Notes: a model not told the origin generated them from the letters alone. A stretch of DNA of 64,000 bases from Prauserella endophytica (GCF_005146945.1 NZ_SWMS01000018.1:1-64000); one strand, 5' to 3'; positions 1-17,534 are shown, counted from the first letter of the stretch. Made by a program: numbers and translations.

Positions 1-298
<298 letters not shown>

Positions 299-520
299 GC
301 TGTCAAAGAAACCTGGCTATCAAACAACAATAGCCTCAAAGAAACCCACAAAAAAAGGGGCAAAACTATCAAAGACTACAAGCTCACAAACACACTGTTG
401 AGTTCTCAAACAACACGATGTTGTATTTCCAGCTGTCCGGAGCATAAACAAACCCCGCCGTAAACCTTGCGGTTCATCTTGGGGGCTTGTCGCTCCGATC
501 GAGGAACACCCACTCTACCA
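299..520 (-). promoter_or_regulatory. rRNA operon leader and promoter region
   Basis: This non-coding stretch precedes 16S on the minus strand and is much richer in A+T than its surroundings, as actinobacterial rrn leaders are. It contains the leader box TTTGAGAACTCAACAG (around 410-395), typical of actinomycete rRNA leaders, and a hairpin with arms GGCTAT (315-320) and ATAGCC (330-335) close to the 16S end that may be a processing stem. Candidate -10 hexamers on the minus strand are TAGAGT (517-512) and TATGCT (446-441). I could not find convincing -35 boxes, so the promoter positions are tentative. From here to the tyrS terminator (521-640) I see nothing else. Confidence 0.55.
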
Positions 521-640
521 CAACAGCGGGAGCTTGGTTCGTATTCCCCGGCCTGGTAACCCGCGCCCTGTGGTCTCCCACCGGCCCGGTCTCCCCGGCA
601 ACGAAGAAAAGATTACACCCCCCGGAACACCCCTCGAACA

Positions 641-682
641 GGGGGGTCCCTGAACCGCGTATTCGCAGCTCAGGGACCCCCC
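641..682 (-). terminator. Strong hairpin terminator after tyrS
   Basis: A perfect 13-bp inverted repeat: GGGGGGTCCCTGA at 641-653 pairs with TCAGGGACCCCCC at 670-682 around a 16-nt loop. It lies 9 bases past the tyrS stop codon, between tyrS and the rRNA operon, so it probably ends the arg-mpg-tyrS block. There is no run of T after the stem, which is common for actinomycete terminators. Confidence 0.75.
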
Positions 683-691
683 TGGCCCGGC

Positions 692-1966
692 TCAGCGCAG
701 GACGCGCACGCCGGCGAGGTTCCGCTTGCCCCGGCGCACCACGAGCCAGCGCCCGTGCAACGCGTCCGACCCACCGGGCCGCCAGTCCTCGGCGGTGATC
801 TTGGTGTTGTTCACGTACGCGCCGCCCTCCTTCACCGTGCGGCGCGCGGCGCCCTTGCTGTCCACCAGGCCGCCCGCCACGAGCAGGTCGACGATCGTCG
901 GCTCTTCCGCGAGCTTGACCTCCCCGGTGGGGATCTCGGCCAGCGCGGCGTTGAGCGTCGGCTCGTCCAGCTCGCCGAGCTCGCCCCTGCCGAAGAGAGC
1001 CTGGCTCGCCGCGATCACCTGACGCGTCTGCTCCTCGCCGTGCACGAGGTCCGTCAGCTCCTGCGCCAGCCTGCGCTGGGCGAGGCGAGCGGCCGGACGC
1101 TCAGCGGTGGCCGTCTCCAGCTCCGCGATCTCGTCCCTGCTCAGGAACGTCAGCAGCTTGAGGTACTCCACGACGCTCGCGTCGGGCAGGTTGAGGAAGT
1201 ACTGGTACCAGGCGTACGGAGTGGTCATCTCCGGATCCAGCCAGACGTTGCCGCCGCCGGTGGACTTCCCCAGCTTGCGCCCCTCGGAGTCGGTCACCAG
1301 CGGAGTGGTCACCGCGTGCACCTGCGCGCCGTGCACCCGTCGCACCAGGTCGACCCCCGCGACGATGTTGCCCCACTGGTCGGATCCGCCGATCTGCAGT
1401 TTGACCCCGTGCCGCTCGTACAGCTCCCGGTAGTCGGTCGCCTGCAGCAACATGTAGCTGAACTCCGTGTAGGAGATCCCGTCGCCCTCGAGCCTGCGCT
1501 TGACGGTCTCGCGCGCCAGCATCGTGTTGACGGAGAAGTGCTTGCCGACGTCACGCAGGAACACGGGCACCGACATCGCGCCGAGCCAGTCGAGGTTGTT
1601 GACCTCGATGGGCGGCAGGTCCGCGTGGCCGAAGTCCACGAACTTCGCGAGCTGCCCGCGCAGCCGCTCGGCCCACTCCCGGACCGTCTCCTCGGAGTTC
1701 AGCGTGCGCTCACCGACATCGCGGGGGTCGCCGATCAGCCCGGTGCCCCCGCCCGCGAGCAGCACCGGCCGGTGCCCGGCGTTCTGGAAACGCCGCAGCA
1801 CCAGCATCTGCACGAGGTGGCCGGCGTGCAGGCTCGGGGCGGTCGGGTCGAACCCGATATAGACCGCCAGCGGACCCGCGTCGAGATCGCGCCGCAGCGC
1901 GCCGAGGTCGGTGGACTGCGTGATCAGCCCTCGCCAGGCCAGCTCGTCAAGAATGTGCTCACTCAC
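692..1966 (-). CDS. tyrS: Tyrosyl-tRNA synthetase
   Basis: Charges tRNA-Tyr with tyrosine in the cytoplasm. The 424-residue protein has the normal length for bacterial TyrS. It shows the class I HIGH-type signature as HAGHL near residue 48, a KMSKS-type loop as KLGKS near residue 230, and a C-terminal S4 RNA-binding domain (about residues 355-420). It starts 27 bases after the mpg stop codon and is followed by a strong hairpin. The mpg-tyrS pair next to the arg operon is a conserved actinobacterial arrangement, which I recall from Mycobacterium. Confidence 0.97.
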   Translation of the reverse strand: MSEHILDELAWRGLITQSTDLGALRRDLDAGPLAVYIGFDPTAPSLHAGHLVQMLVLRRFQNAGHRPVLLAGGGTGLIGDPRDVGERTLNSEETVREWAERLRGQLAKFVDFGHADLPPIEVNNLDWLGAMSVPVFLRDVGKHFSVNTMLARETVKRRLEGDGISYTEFSYMLLQATDYRELYERHGVKLQIGGSDQWGNIVAGVDLVRRVHGAQVHAVTTPLVTDSEGRKLGKSTGGGNVWLDPEMTTPYAWYQYFLNLPDASVVEYLKLLTFLSRDEIAELETATAERPAARLAQRRLAQELTDLVHGEEQTRQVIAASQALFGRGELGELDEPTLNAALAEIPTGEVKLAEEPTIVDLLVAGGLVDSKGAARRTVKEGGAYVNNTKITAEDWRPGGSDALHGRWLVVRRGKRNLAGVRVLR

Positions 1967-1993
1967 GCACCGGATTTTCCCCCACGCCCCGGT

Positions 1994-2620
1994 TCACCCC
2001 TCAGCCCGGGCACGAACCCGGCCGCCCCGCCGGTAGGTGCTGACCGCGGGCGACCCGTCGATCCAGAACCGCCAGGGGATGTCCATCGCCGCGGCCACCC
2101 CCACCCGGGGGCCGGTGCGGATCCGCTCCGGTGGCACGCGCGGACCGTCGAGCAGGCGCACGGACGCCTCCGGATCGGTGAGGTCGATACCGTTGTGGGC
2201 CCGGTCGACACCGAGCACGGACGTGAGCACAGCGGGGCCTTTCGCGACGGCCCCGTTGCCCCTCGCGGTCGGGCGGCGCGCCCTGGCCAGCTCGGTGCCC
2301 TCCAGCACTTCTCCGGCCCGCAGCAGCACCGCACCCGGCTGCCCGTCGGTGAGCCCGACGATGTTGGCGCAGAAGTGCATGCCGTAGACGAAGTACACGT
2401 ACAGGTGCCCCGCCGGACCCCACATCACGTCGTTGCGCGGCGTGCGGCCCCGATAGCAGTGCGAGGCCGGGTCGTCGAGCCCGCGGTATGCCTCGACCTC
2501 GGCCAGCCGCACCCGCACGGTGCCCTGCTCGCCACGCGACTCCAGCACGCAGCCCAGCAGCCGCCGGGCGAGGTCGACGGGATCGATGGCGAGCTCGTCG
2601 CGCGTGAGCTGACGGCTCAT
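1994..2620 (-). CDS. mpg: DNA-3-methyladenine glycosylase, AAG/MPG family
   Basis: Removes 3-methyladenine and related alkylated or deaminated purines from DNA, starting base excision repair. The 208-residue protein begins at the ATG of MSRQLTRDELA; the reading frame is open further upstream but that part is not family-like. Diagnostic stretches are EVEAYRGLDDPASH (with the catalytic Glu region), GPAGHLYVYFVYGMHF and GPRVGV near the C-terminus. It lies 97 bases after argH and 27 bases before tyrS, likely in the same transcript. An unrelated alkylation-repair gene, alkD, sits on the other side of the arg operon. Confidence 0.93.
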   Translation of the reverse strand: MSRQLTRDELAIDPVDLARRLLGCVLESRGEQGTVRVRLAEVEAYRGLDDPASHCYRGRTPRNDVMWGPAGHLYVYFVYGMHFCANIVGLTDGQPGAVLLRAGEVLEGTELARARRPTARGNGAVAKGPAVLTSVLGVDRAHNGIDLTDPEASVRLLDGPRVPPERIRTGPRVGVAAAMDIPWRFWIDGSPAVSTYRRGGRVRARAEG

Positions 2621-2717
2621 CGCGGCACGGGCCCACGGGTCGGGAACGGCACGACTCCCCCAGCAGTGTCGGTCGGAAAGGCCAACCACCACTCTAGGAG
2701 CCCGCCGAGGTGGTCGA

Positions 2718-4166
<1,449 letters not shown>

Positions 4167-5361
4167 TCAGTTCTTGCTCTGCTGGCGCTTCGCCGCGATC
4201 TTGCTGGGCAGGCCCCACAGCTGCACGAAACCCTTCGCCAGCGACTGGTCGAAGGTGTCGCCCTCGTCGTAGGTCGCCAGGTTGAAGTCGTACAGCGACT
4301 CGTCGCTGCGCCGACCCGTCACGGTCGCGGTGCCGCCGTGCAGCACCATGCGGATCTCACCGGTCACGTGCTCCTGCGTCTTCGCGACGAAGCCGTCCAG
4401 CGCGTCCTTCAGCGGCGAGAACCACAGGCCGTCGTACACCAGCTCGCCCCAGCGCTGCTCGACCTGCCGCTTGAACCGGGCCAGGTCGCGCTCGACGGTG
4501 ACGTTCTCCAGCTCCTGGTGCGCGGTGATCAGCGCGATCGCGCCCGGCGCCTCGTACACCTCGCGGCTCTTGATGCCCACCAGCCGGTCCTCGACCATGT
4601 CGAGCCTGCCGATGCCGTGCGCGCCGGCGCGGGTGTTGAGCTCCTTGATGGCCTCGAGCATCGTGACCGGCTTGCCGTCGATGGCCACCGGCACGCCCTT
4701 GTCGAACGTGATCACCAGCTCGTCGGGCGCCTGGAAGTGGACCGTCGGGTCCTGGGTGTAGGAGTAGACCTCCTTCGGCGGCGCGTTCCACAGGTCCTCG
4801 AGGATGCCCGTCTCCACCGCGCGGCCCCACACGTTCTGGTCGATCGAGAACGGCGACTTCTTGGTGACGTCGATGGGCAGGTCGCGCTCCTCGGCGTAGG
4901 CGATCGCCTTCTCCCGCGTCCACGCGAAGTCCCGCACCGGGGCGAGCACGTCGAGGTCCGGCGCGAGCGCGCCGATGCCGACCTCGAATCGCACCTGGTC
5001 GTTGCCCTTGCCGGTGCAGCCATGCGCGACGGTGGTGGCGCCGTGGTACTTGGCGGCCTCGGCGAGGTGCTTGACGATCACCGGCCGCGACAACGCCGAC
5101 ACCAGCGGGTACCGGTCCATGTACAGCGCGTTGGCCTGCAGCGCGGGCAGGCAGTACTGGTCGGCGAACTCGTCGCGCGCGTCGGCGACGACGGCCTCGA
5201 CGGCGCCGCAGTCCAGCGCCCGCTTGCGAATGGTCTCGAGGTCCTCGCCGCCCTGGCCGAGGTCGACGGCCACCGCCACCACCTCGGCGCCGGTCTCCTC
5301 GGCGATCCAGCCGATCGCCACCGAGGTGTCGAGCCCGCCCGAGTACGCGAGCACCACCCGG

Positions 5362-5369
<8 letters not shown>
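4167..5369 (-). CDS. argG: Argininosuccinate synthase
   Basis: Condenses citrulline and aspartate, with ATP cleavage to AMP, to argininosuccinate. The N-terminal ATP pyrophosphatase P-loop is visible as AYSGGLDTS near residue 10, and [14 protein letters not shown] lies near residue 115. I start it at the ATG of [12 protein letters not shown], because a GAGGAG ribosome site lies about seven bases upstream; the open frame extends five codons further. The start overlaps the end of argR by 8 bases, which suggests translational coupling. The protein is 400 residues, the usual length. Confidence 0.97.
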
Positions 5370-8000
<2,631 letters not shown>

Positions 8001-8001
<1 letters not shown>

Positions 8002-8929
8002 TACGCTCCCCCTGTCTCCTGCGGCAGGACCATCGTGCCGATGCCCCGCGACGTGAAAACTTCGAGCAGTACCGAGTGCGCGATCCGCCCGTCGATCACG
8101 TGCGCCCTGCGGACACCGCCGTTGATCGCCCGCAGGCACGCCTCCATCTTCGGGATCATCCCGCTCGCGAGGCTCGGCAGCATTTCCTTGAGCCGGTCGG
8201 CCTCGATGCGGTCGATCAGCGACGAGCGGTCGGGCCAGTTGGCGTAGAGGCCCTCGACGTCGGTGAGCACCACGAGCTTCTCCGCGCCGAGCGCCGCCGC
8301 GAGCGCACCCGCGGCCGTGTCGGCGTTGACGTTGTGCACCACGCCGTCGACGTCCGGCGCCACGGTGGACACCACCGGGATGCGGCCCGCGTTCACGATG
8401 TCGAGCACGGCGTCCGGGTTGACGCTCGCGACCTCGCCAACGAGCCCGACGTCCACCTGCTCGCCGTCGACCGTTGCGTGCTTGCGCTCGGCGGTGAACA
8501 ACCTGCCGTCCTCGCCGGAGATGCCGACCGCGTACGGCCCGTGCGCGTTGATGAGGCCCACCAGCTCGCGGCTGACCTGGCCCACCAGCACCATCCGGAC
8601 CACGTCCATCGTCTCGGGGGTGGTGACGCGCAGGCCGCCCTTGAACTCGCCCTCGATACCCAGCCTGCCGAGCATCGCGGTGATCTGCGGGCCACCGCCG
8701 TGCACGACCACCGGCCGCAGCCCGGCGATGCGCAGGAACACCATGTCCTGCGCGAACGCCCGCTTGAGGTCGTCGTCGATCATGGCGTTGCCGCCGTACT
8801 TGATCACCACGGTCGCGCCGTGGAACCGCTGCAGCCACGGCAGCGCCTCGATCAGCACGCCGGCCTTCTCGGCCGCCGTCGCCAGCCGCTCGTCGGCGGG
8901 GACCAGTGATTCCGCGCTGTTGCCGCCCG

Positions 8930-8933
<4 letters not shown>
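8001..8933 (-). CDS. argB: Acetylglutamate kinase
   Basis: Phosphorylates N-acetylglutamate, usually the feedback-controlled step of the pathway. The 310-residue protein has the amino-acid-kinase fold signature VIKYGGNAM near residue 45, the VVHGGGPQI glycine loop near residue 75 and [12 protein letters not shown] near residue 205. The ATG overlaps the argJ stop codon by 4 bases and the stop shares one base with the argD start. The N-terminal extension of about 20 residues fits the arginine-sensitive type, but inhibition cannot be read from sequence alone. Confidence 0.96.
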
Positions 8934-11238
<2,305 letters not shown>

Positions 11239-11311
11239 TCAACGGCAACGACAGGTGGGGGCATGATGACCGGGCACGCGGACCGAAGCCGGTGGGAGAG
11301 GCGGGCTGACG

Positions 11312-12004
11312 ATGACGCATCCGTTGGTACGAGCCGTGCGGGACGGGCTAGCCGAGCTGGCCGACCCTGCCAAGGCTCCCGACATGCGGCGGTACATGAA
11401 GTCGGAGCTGCCGTTCCGTGGGGTGCCCAAGCCCGCCAGGGAGATCCTCGGGCGCAGGCTGTTCGCGGAGCATCCACTGCCCGACGTGCCGGTGTGGGAG
11501 TCGGTGGTCCGGCAGCTGTGGGACGAGGCGGCACACCGGGAGGAGCGGTACCTGGCCATCGACCTCACGGGGCACCGCGCCTACGCCCGCTGGCAGACGC
11601 CGGAGCGGCTGCCGCTGTACGAGCACCTGATCGTCACCGGGGCGTGGTGGGACTACGTGGACGAGATCGCGATCCGCCGCGTCGGTCCCATCCTGCGGGC
11701 CGACCCGGCGACGGTGTCACCGCTGATGCGCGCGTGGGCCCACGACGGCGACCGGTGGAAGCGCCGCACCGCGGTGATCTGCCAGGTGGGGTCCAAGGAG
11801 GCCACCGACCCGGACCTGCTCGCGCACTGCGCGGAGGCAAACGTGGGTGACCCGGACTTCTTCCTGCGCAAGGGCATCGGGTGGGCGCTCCGCCAGTACG
11901 CCCGCACCGACCCGGACTGGGTCCGCGCGTTCGTCGCCGACCATCCGGGGCTGTCCCCACTCTCGCGGAAGGAGGCACTCAAGCATCTGAGCACCACCGC
12001 GTAG
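11312..12004 (+). CDS. AlkD-like DNA alkylation repair protein (HEAT repeat DNA glycosylase)
   Basis: The 230-residue sequence matches the AlkD family: all-helical HEAT-like repeats that scan DNA for cationic alkylated bases (3-methyladenine, 7-methylguanine). Family-like features are the MRRYMKSELPFRGVPKPAR opening, the TGAWWDYVDEIA stretch near residue 110 and SKEATDPDLL followed by RKGIGWALRQYARTDPDWV near residues 190-210. The start is ATG with a GAGAGG ribosome site about nine bases upstream. It stands alone, divergent from argC. Together with mpg it gives two structurally different alkylation glycosylases flanking the arg operon. Confidence 0.88.
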   Translation: MTHPLVRAVRDGLAELADPAKAPDMRRYMKSELPFRGVPKPAREILGRRLFAEHPLPDVPVWESVVRQLWDEAAHREERYLAIDLTGHRAYARWQTPERLPLYEHLIVTGAWWDYVDEIAIRRVGPILRADPATVSPLMRAWAHDGDRWKRRTAVICQVGSKEATDPDLLAHCAEANVGDPDFFLRKGIGWALRQYARTDPDWVRAFVADHPGLSPLSRKEALKHLSTTA

Positions 12005-12036
12005 CGGCACGAGCCCCGGCGACCGCCTCGCCGCGG

Positions 12037-12252
12037 GCGCGGCCTCAGCCGCGGGCGCGGCCTCAGCCGCAGGCGCGGCGTCAGCCGCAGGCACGGCACC
12101 AACCACGGGCGCGGCACCAACCGCAGGCGCGGCGTCGGCCGCAGGCACGGCACCAACCACGGGCGCGGCCTCAACCGCAGGCACGGCACCAACCACGGGC
12201 GCGGCACCAACCGCAGGCACGGCGTCAACCACGGGGGCGGCGTCAGCCGCCG
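12037..12252. repeat. 18-bp minisatellite, exactly 12 units
   Basis: Twelve head-to-tail units of 18 bp run without a gap between the convergent ends of alkD and pheT. Each unit follows the pattern GCGCGGCxxCAxCCGCAG; variation is concentrated at a few positions (CT/AC/GT, G/A). Unit subtypes alternate, for example GCACGGCACCAACCACGG recurs three times, which points to growth by duplication of multi-unit blocks. Both strands stay open in several frames because 18 is a multiple of three, giving hexapeptide-periodic ORFs that I consider spurious. Confidence 0.93.
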
Positions 12253-12259
12253 TGCCCAC

Positions 12260-14833
12260 TCAGCCGCGGAGGACGGCGCCGAACCGCTCCGCCGCGGCGG
12301 CGACGGCGGCATCGCGGGCTTGCGTCGCCTCCTCGACGGTGAGGGTCCGGTCGGGTGCGCGGAAGCGCAGCTTGTACGCCAGCGAGCGCTTGCCCTCGCC
12401 CACCTGCTCGCCCGTGTAGGTGTCGAACAGGGTGACGTCCTCGATCAGCTCGCCCGCGCCCTCGCGCAGCGAGGCGGCCAGGTCGGCGGACGGCACCTCG
12501 GCGTCGGTCACCAGCGCCACGTCCAGCAGCACGGGTGGGAACGGCGAGATCGACGGCGCGGGCCGTGAGTCCCGCAGCGGCACGGCGTCGAGGTCGAGCT
12601 CCATGGCCACGGTGCGCTTGGGCAGGCCGAGCGCCTCGACGACCTTGGGGTGCAGCTCACCGGCGTGGCCGACCGCGACGTCGCCGACCAGGAGGCGGGC
12701 GCAGCGGCCCGGGTGCCACGGCGGCAGGTCGGCGGCCTCGGTATGCAGCTCGACACCGCCCGCCTCGGCGATGGTGCGGGCGGCCTGCACGGCGTCGGCC
12801 CAGTTCGCGGTCTCGCCGTCGCCCCACCAGCCGGAGCGGCGGCGCTGGCCGGTGAGCACCACGGCGACGTGCTGGGGCTGGTCGGGCACGGCCCGCTCCA
12901 GCGCGGCCAGGTCCTCATCGCTGGGGCGAGCCGCGACGCCGGGGTCGGGCGCGGCGGCGCGGCCCTCGCCGGGCAGCACCACCTGGCCGATGTGGAAGAG
13001 CGCGAGGTCACGGAACCCGCGGGAGATGTTGCGCTGCAGCGTCTCCAGCAGACCGGGCAGAAGGGAGGTCGCCAGCTGGTTCTTGTCCGCCTCGAGCGGG
13101 TTGCGAACGGTCAGGCCGCGCCTGCGAGCGTCGTCGGCGGGCAGCCCGAACGCGTCCCAGACCGAGGCCGGGACGAAGGGGAAGGGCAGCACCTCGACAT
13201 AGCCTGCCTCGGCGAGCGCACGGGACACCGTTCGACGGCGCCGCTGCGTCTCGGTGAGGCCACGGCCCGCGGGTGCGGGCGGCAGCGTGGACGGGATGCT
13301 GTCGTAGCCCTCGAGCCGCAGCACCTCCTCCACGAGGTCGGCGGGCTGCGCCAGGTCGCCGCGCCAGCTCGGCGGCACGGCCGTGACGAGCGCGGTGCCG
13401 TCGTCGCCGGTGCCGACGGCCACCTTGCAGCCGATCTGCGTGAGGCGGCTGACGGTCACGCCGCGCTCGTAGCGCACGCCGGCGACCCGGTCGGGCAGGT
13501 TGATCGGCATCGTGATGGCCGGCGTCGGCGGGACCTCGCCCACGTCGGTGCGGCCGGGCCGGATGCTGCCTTCGCCGTACTGGCGCAGCAGCCGGGCGGC
13601 GCGCTCCACGGCGACCGCGCACAGCTGCGGGTCGGTGAAGCGCTCGAACCGCTTCGCCGCCTCGGAGAAGAGCTTGTGCCTGCGCGCGGTGCGGCTGATC
13701 GACGGCGGGTCCCAGTGCGCGGCCTCGAGCAGCACGTCGGTGCTGTCCGTGCTGATCTCGGTGCTCGCGCCGCCCATGGTGCCCGCCAGCGAGATGACGC
13801 CGCTGTCGTCGGCGATCACCACGTCATCGGGGTCCAGCGCGCGCTCGGCGTCGTCCAGCGTGACGAGCTTCTCGCCCTGCCGGGCCCTGCGCACCACCAG
13901 GTCGCCCTTGATGGAGCCGGTGTCGAACGCGTGCAGCGGGTGGCCCAGCTCGAGCATCACGTAGTTGGTGACGTCGACGGCCAGTGAGATGGAGCGCATG
14001 CCGGACAGCAGCAGCCTGCGCCGCATCCACCACGGCGTCGGGGCGCCGGCGTCGAGACCCGTCACGCGGCGCAGCACGAAACGGCGGCAGCCCTCCGGAT
14101 CCTCGATGTGCACGGGCCAGGCCTCGCCCTCGGCCTCGGGCACCTCGATCTTGGCGGGGTCACCGAGCGGCACGTCGAGCGCACAGGCCAGCTCGCGGGA
14201 CAGTCCGCGGATCGACAGCGCGTAGCCGCGGTCCGGCGTCGGAGCCAGCTCCAGGACGGTGTCGTCGAGGTCGAGCACCTCGCGGGCGTCGTCGCCGGGG
14301 CTCGCGGTGCCCGAGGGCAGCACGAGAATGCCGGTGTGGTCCTCGCCGAGGCCCAGCTCCCTGGCCGAGCAGATCATGCCCTCGCTGACGCGGCCGTAGG
14401 TCTTGCGTGCCGAGATCGTGAAGTCGCCGGGCAGCACGGCACCCGGGAGCGCGACCACCACGAGATCGCCCTCGGCGAAGTTGCTGGCTCCGCAGATGAT
14501 CCCGTTGGTGCGCGGGCGGGTCGGGTCGACCTCCTCGGCGTCCTCACCGGCGGCGGCGTCAGCGGTGTCGTCGTCGGAGTCGGCGTCGTCGTCCGCCTCG
14601 TCCAGGTCTGCGTCACCGACCTCCACCCGGCAGTACCGGATGGGCTTCTTGAACTCGGTGAGCTCCTCGATCTCGACCACGCGGCCGATCACGAGCGGAC
14701 CGGTGACCGTGCCGAGCGGCTCGACGCCCTCGACCTCGATGCCGATGCGCACAAACGCGTCGACCAGCGCCTCGGTGGTCACGTCGTCGCTGAGCTCGAG
14801 GTGCTCCTTCAGCCAGCTGACGGGGACTCGCAC
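12260..14833 (-). CDS. pheT: Phenylalanyl-tRNA synthetase beta subunit
   Basis: Beta chain of the alpha2-beta2 PheRS; holds tRNA-binding and editing functions. The 857 residues are slightly longer than usual. Domains in order: N-terminal MRVPVSWLKEHL, an EMAPII-like tRNA-binding OB domain (about 40-150), B3/B4 editing region, B5 region, and a C-terminal anticodon-binding domain (about 760-857; ends FGAVLRG). The OB domain contains an unusual run of about 30 mostly Asp, Glu and Ala residues (about 73-103). It starts 71 bases after pheS. Confidence 0.97.
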   Translation of the reverse strand: MRVPVSWLKEHLELSDDVTTEALVDAFVRIGIEVEGVEPLGTVTGPLVIGRVVEIEELTEFKKPIRYCRVEVGDADLDEADDDADSDDDTADAAAGEDAEEVDPTRPRTNGIICGASNFAEGDLVVVALPGAVLPGDFTISARKTYGRVSEGMICSARELGLGEDHTGILVLPSGTASPGDDAREVLDLDDTVLELAPTPDRGYALSIRGLSRELACALDVPLGDPAKIEVPEAEGEAWPVHIEDPEGCRRFVLRRVTGLDAGAPTPWWMRRRLLLSGMRSISLAVDVTNYVMLELGHPLHAFDTGSIKGDLVVRRARQGEKLVTLDDAERALDPDDVVIADDSGVISLAGTMGGASTEISTDSTDVLLEAAHWDPPSISRTARRHKLFSEAAKRFERFTDPQLCAVAVERAARLLRQYGEGSIRPGRTDVGEVPPTPAITMPINLPDRVAGVRYERGVTVSRLTQIGCKVAVGTGDDGTALVTAVPPSWRGDLAQPADLVEEVLRLEGYDSIPSTLPPAPAGRGLTETQRRRRTVSRALAEAGYVEVLPFPFVPASVWDAFGLPADDARRRGLTVRNPLEADKNQLATSLLPGLLETLQRNISRGFRDLALFHIGQVVLPGEGRAAAPDPGVAARPSDEDLAALERAVPDQPQHVAVVLTGQRRRSGWWGDGETANWADAVQAARTIAEAGGVELHTEAADLPPWHPGRCARLLVGDVAVGHAGELHPKVVEALGLPKRTVAMELDLDAVPLRDSRPAPSISPFPPVLLDVALVTDAEVPSADLAASLREGAGELIEDVTLFDTYTGEQVGEGKRSLAYKLRFRAPDRTLTVEEATQARDAAVAAAAERFGAVLRG

Positions 14834-14904
14834 TACGCCACTCCTTCTTGCGGGACACCGGCACCCGGTCGGCGCGCATGACCGGCTTCGCGATTGTCAG
14901 CCAT

Positions 14905-16041
<1,137 letters not shown>

Positions 16042-16046
16042 TTAAG

Positions 16047-16052
16047 ATTCTA
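16047..16052 (-). promoter_or_regulatory. Candidate -10 box of the pheST operon
   Basis: TAGAAT on the minus strand, in the 116-bp gap between the rRNA methyltransferase gene and pheS. It would give a leader of about 68 bases. No clear -35 hexamer is visible, so this is a weak call. Confidence 0.4.
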
Positions 16053-16088
16053 GGTGATCCGGGTTGGCGGCCCGGCGGTCACCCTCGG

Positions 16089-16862
16089 TCAGGGCTCGTT
16101 CCGCAACGCGCTCGCGTAGAGACAGACGGCGGCCGCGGTGGCCAGGTTGAGGCTCTCGGCCTTGCCGTAGATCGGCACCTTCACGACGGCGTCGGCCGAG
16201 GCCAGCACGTCCTCGGGCAGCCCGTGCGCCTCGTTGCCGAACAGCCACGCCGTCGGCGCGGCCAGGCCAGGCGCCGAGCGCAGGTCGTGGTCCGCGTAGC
16301 CGTGCGCGGCGACGGTGCGCAGCCCCGCCCGTGAGCACGCGGCCAGCACTGCGGCGACGTCGCGGTCCCTGGCGACAGGGAGGTGGAAGAGGCTGCCGGT
16401 GGAGGCGCGGACGCACTTGCCGTTGTGCACGTCCACCGCGTCGCCCGCGAAGATCACCGCGTCGGCGCCCGCCGCGTCCGCGGCGCGGAGCACGGTGCCC
16501 GCGTTGCCGGGGTCGGCGATGCCGACCAGCACGGCGACCAGGCGTGGCGTCCCGGCCAGCGCGATGTCCACTCCGACGGTGACGGTGTCGCACACGGCCA
16601 CGAGGCCCTGCGGCGACACGGTCTCCGACAGCAGCTCGGCCGCCCGCTGGTTGATCGGCGACACCCGGGGTGCCTGTTCGAGCAGGTCCGGGTGCCTGGC
16701 CGCGGCGGCCTCCGTGGCGAACAGCTCGTGCACCCGCCCGTACCGCAGCGCCTCGCGAACGGACTGTGCGCCCTCGGCGAGGAAGCGGCCCGCCTCTTCG
16801 CGGCCGGACCGGGTCGTCAGGCGCCGAGCGGCAACGACCCGGGGCGTCCGGTGCGTGAACAC
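16089..16862 (-). CDS. TrmH/SpoU-family RNA 2'-O-ribose methyltransferase
   Basis: SPOUT-fold, AdoMet-dependent ribose methyltransferase acting on ribosomal or transfer RNA. The 257-residue protein has an N-terminal substrate-binding domain (about 1-100) and the C-terminal trefoil-knot domain with the three SpoU motifs: GIADPGNAGTVLRAADAAGAD (motif 1), WLFGNEAHGLP (motif 2) and VPIYGKAESLNLATAAAV (motif 3). The start is a GTG with GGGGAGG five bases upstream. It follows rplT by 32 bases and precedes pheS, the usual actinobacterial place for TsnR-like genes. The exact target nucleotide is unknown. Confidence 0.9.
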   Translation of the reverse strand: MFTHRTPRVVAARRLTTRSGREEAGRFLAEGAQSVREALRYGRVHELFATEAAAARHPDLLEQAPRVSPINQRAAELLSETVSPQGLVAVCDTVTVGVDIALAGTPRLVAVLVGIADPGNAGTVLRAADAAGADAVIFAGDAVDVHNGKCVRASTGSLFHLPVARDRDVAAVLAACSRAGLRTVAAHGYADHDLRSAPGLAAPTAWLFGNEAHGLPEDVLASADAVVKVPIYGKAESLNLATAAAVCLYASALRNEP

Positions 16863-16894
16863 CGTGACCTCCCCGGGTCGGTCGTCACCGGCGA

Positions 16895-17272
16895 TCAGGC
16901 CGACTTCTTCTCTTCGGTGTTGACGTTCTGCTTCGCGAGCTCGGCGAGCGAGGCGAACGCAGCGGCGTCGTTGACGGCGAGCTCGGCCAGGATCTTGCGG
17001 TCGACCTCGACACCGGCGGCCTTGAGGCCCTGGATGAACCGGTTGTAGGTGATGCCGTTCTGCCTGGCGGCGGCGTTGATGCGGGTGATCCACAGCTGCC
17101 GGAAGTCGCCCTTGCGGGCACGACGGTCCCGGTAGGCGTAGTTGAGCGAGTGGAGCGTCTGCTCCTTGGCCTTGCGGTACAGCCGCGAACGCTGACCGCG
17201 GTAGCCGCTGGCCAGTTCGAGAGTTGCGCGACGCTTCTTCTGGGCGTTCACCGCCCGCTTGACGCGTGCCAC
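16895..17272 (-). CDS. rplT: 50S ribosomal protein L20
   Basis: Large-subunit assembly protein that binds 23S rRNA early. The 125 residues begin [19 protein letters not shown] and include [16 protein letters not shown] and [19 protein letters not shown], all characteristic. It is third in the infC-rpmI-rplT operon, 67 bases after rpmI. Confidence 0.98.
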   Translation of the reverse strand: MARVKRAVNAQKKRRATLELASGYRGQRSRLYRKAKEQTLHSLNYAYRDRRARKGDFRQLWITRINAAARQNGITYNRFIQGLKAAGVEVDRKILAELAVNDAAAFASLAELAKQNVNTEEKKSA

Positions 17273-17339
17273 GGGTCCATCCTGTCGTTCAGGGGGCGCG
17301 CCCGGGCGCCCCGGTGGTTACGGCGGGTTCGTCGGGAGG

Positions 17340-17534
17340 TCAGCGACCGAGCAGCTTCTTGATGCGCTTGACGTCGGCGGCGGCGACCTCCGTGGTGCCC
17401 TCGAGACGGCGCGTGACCCGGCTGGACTTCTTCTCCATCAGGTGGCGACGGCCCGCCTTCTGGCGGCGGATCTTGCCGGTGCCCGTGACCCGGACACGCT
17501 TCGACATCCCGCTGTGAGTCTTGTTCTTCGGCAT
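17340..17534 (-). CDS. rpmI: 50S ribosomal protein L35
   Basis: Small 64-residue ribosomal protein beginning [18 protein letters not shown], followed by the basic stretch [18 protein letters not shown]. The correct start is this ATG with a GAAAGAGG ribosome site just upstream; the frame is open nine codons further. Second gene of infC-rpmI-rplT. Confidence 0.97.
   Translation of the reverse strand: MPKNKTHSGMSKRVRVTGTGKIRRQKAGRRHLMEKKSSRVTRRLEGTTEVAAADVKRIKKLLGR

Noticed and set aside
12037-12252. Possible CRISPR array
   Set aside because: The units are directly contiguous 18-bp repeats without spacers and there are no cas genes.
11717-12259. 180-codon minus-strand ORF with hexapeptide repeats following pheT in frame
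   Set aside because: It is produced by the 18-bp array and the antisense of alkD; no ribosome site or homology supports translation.
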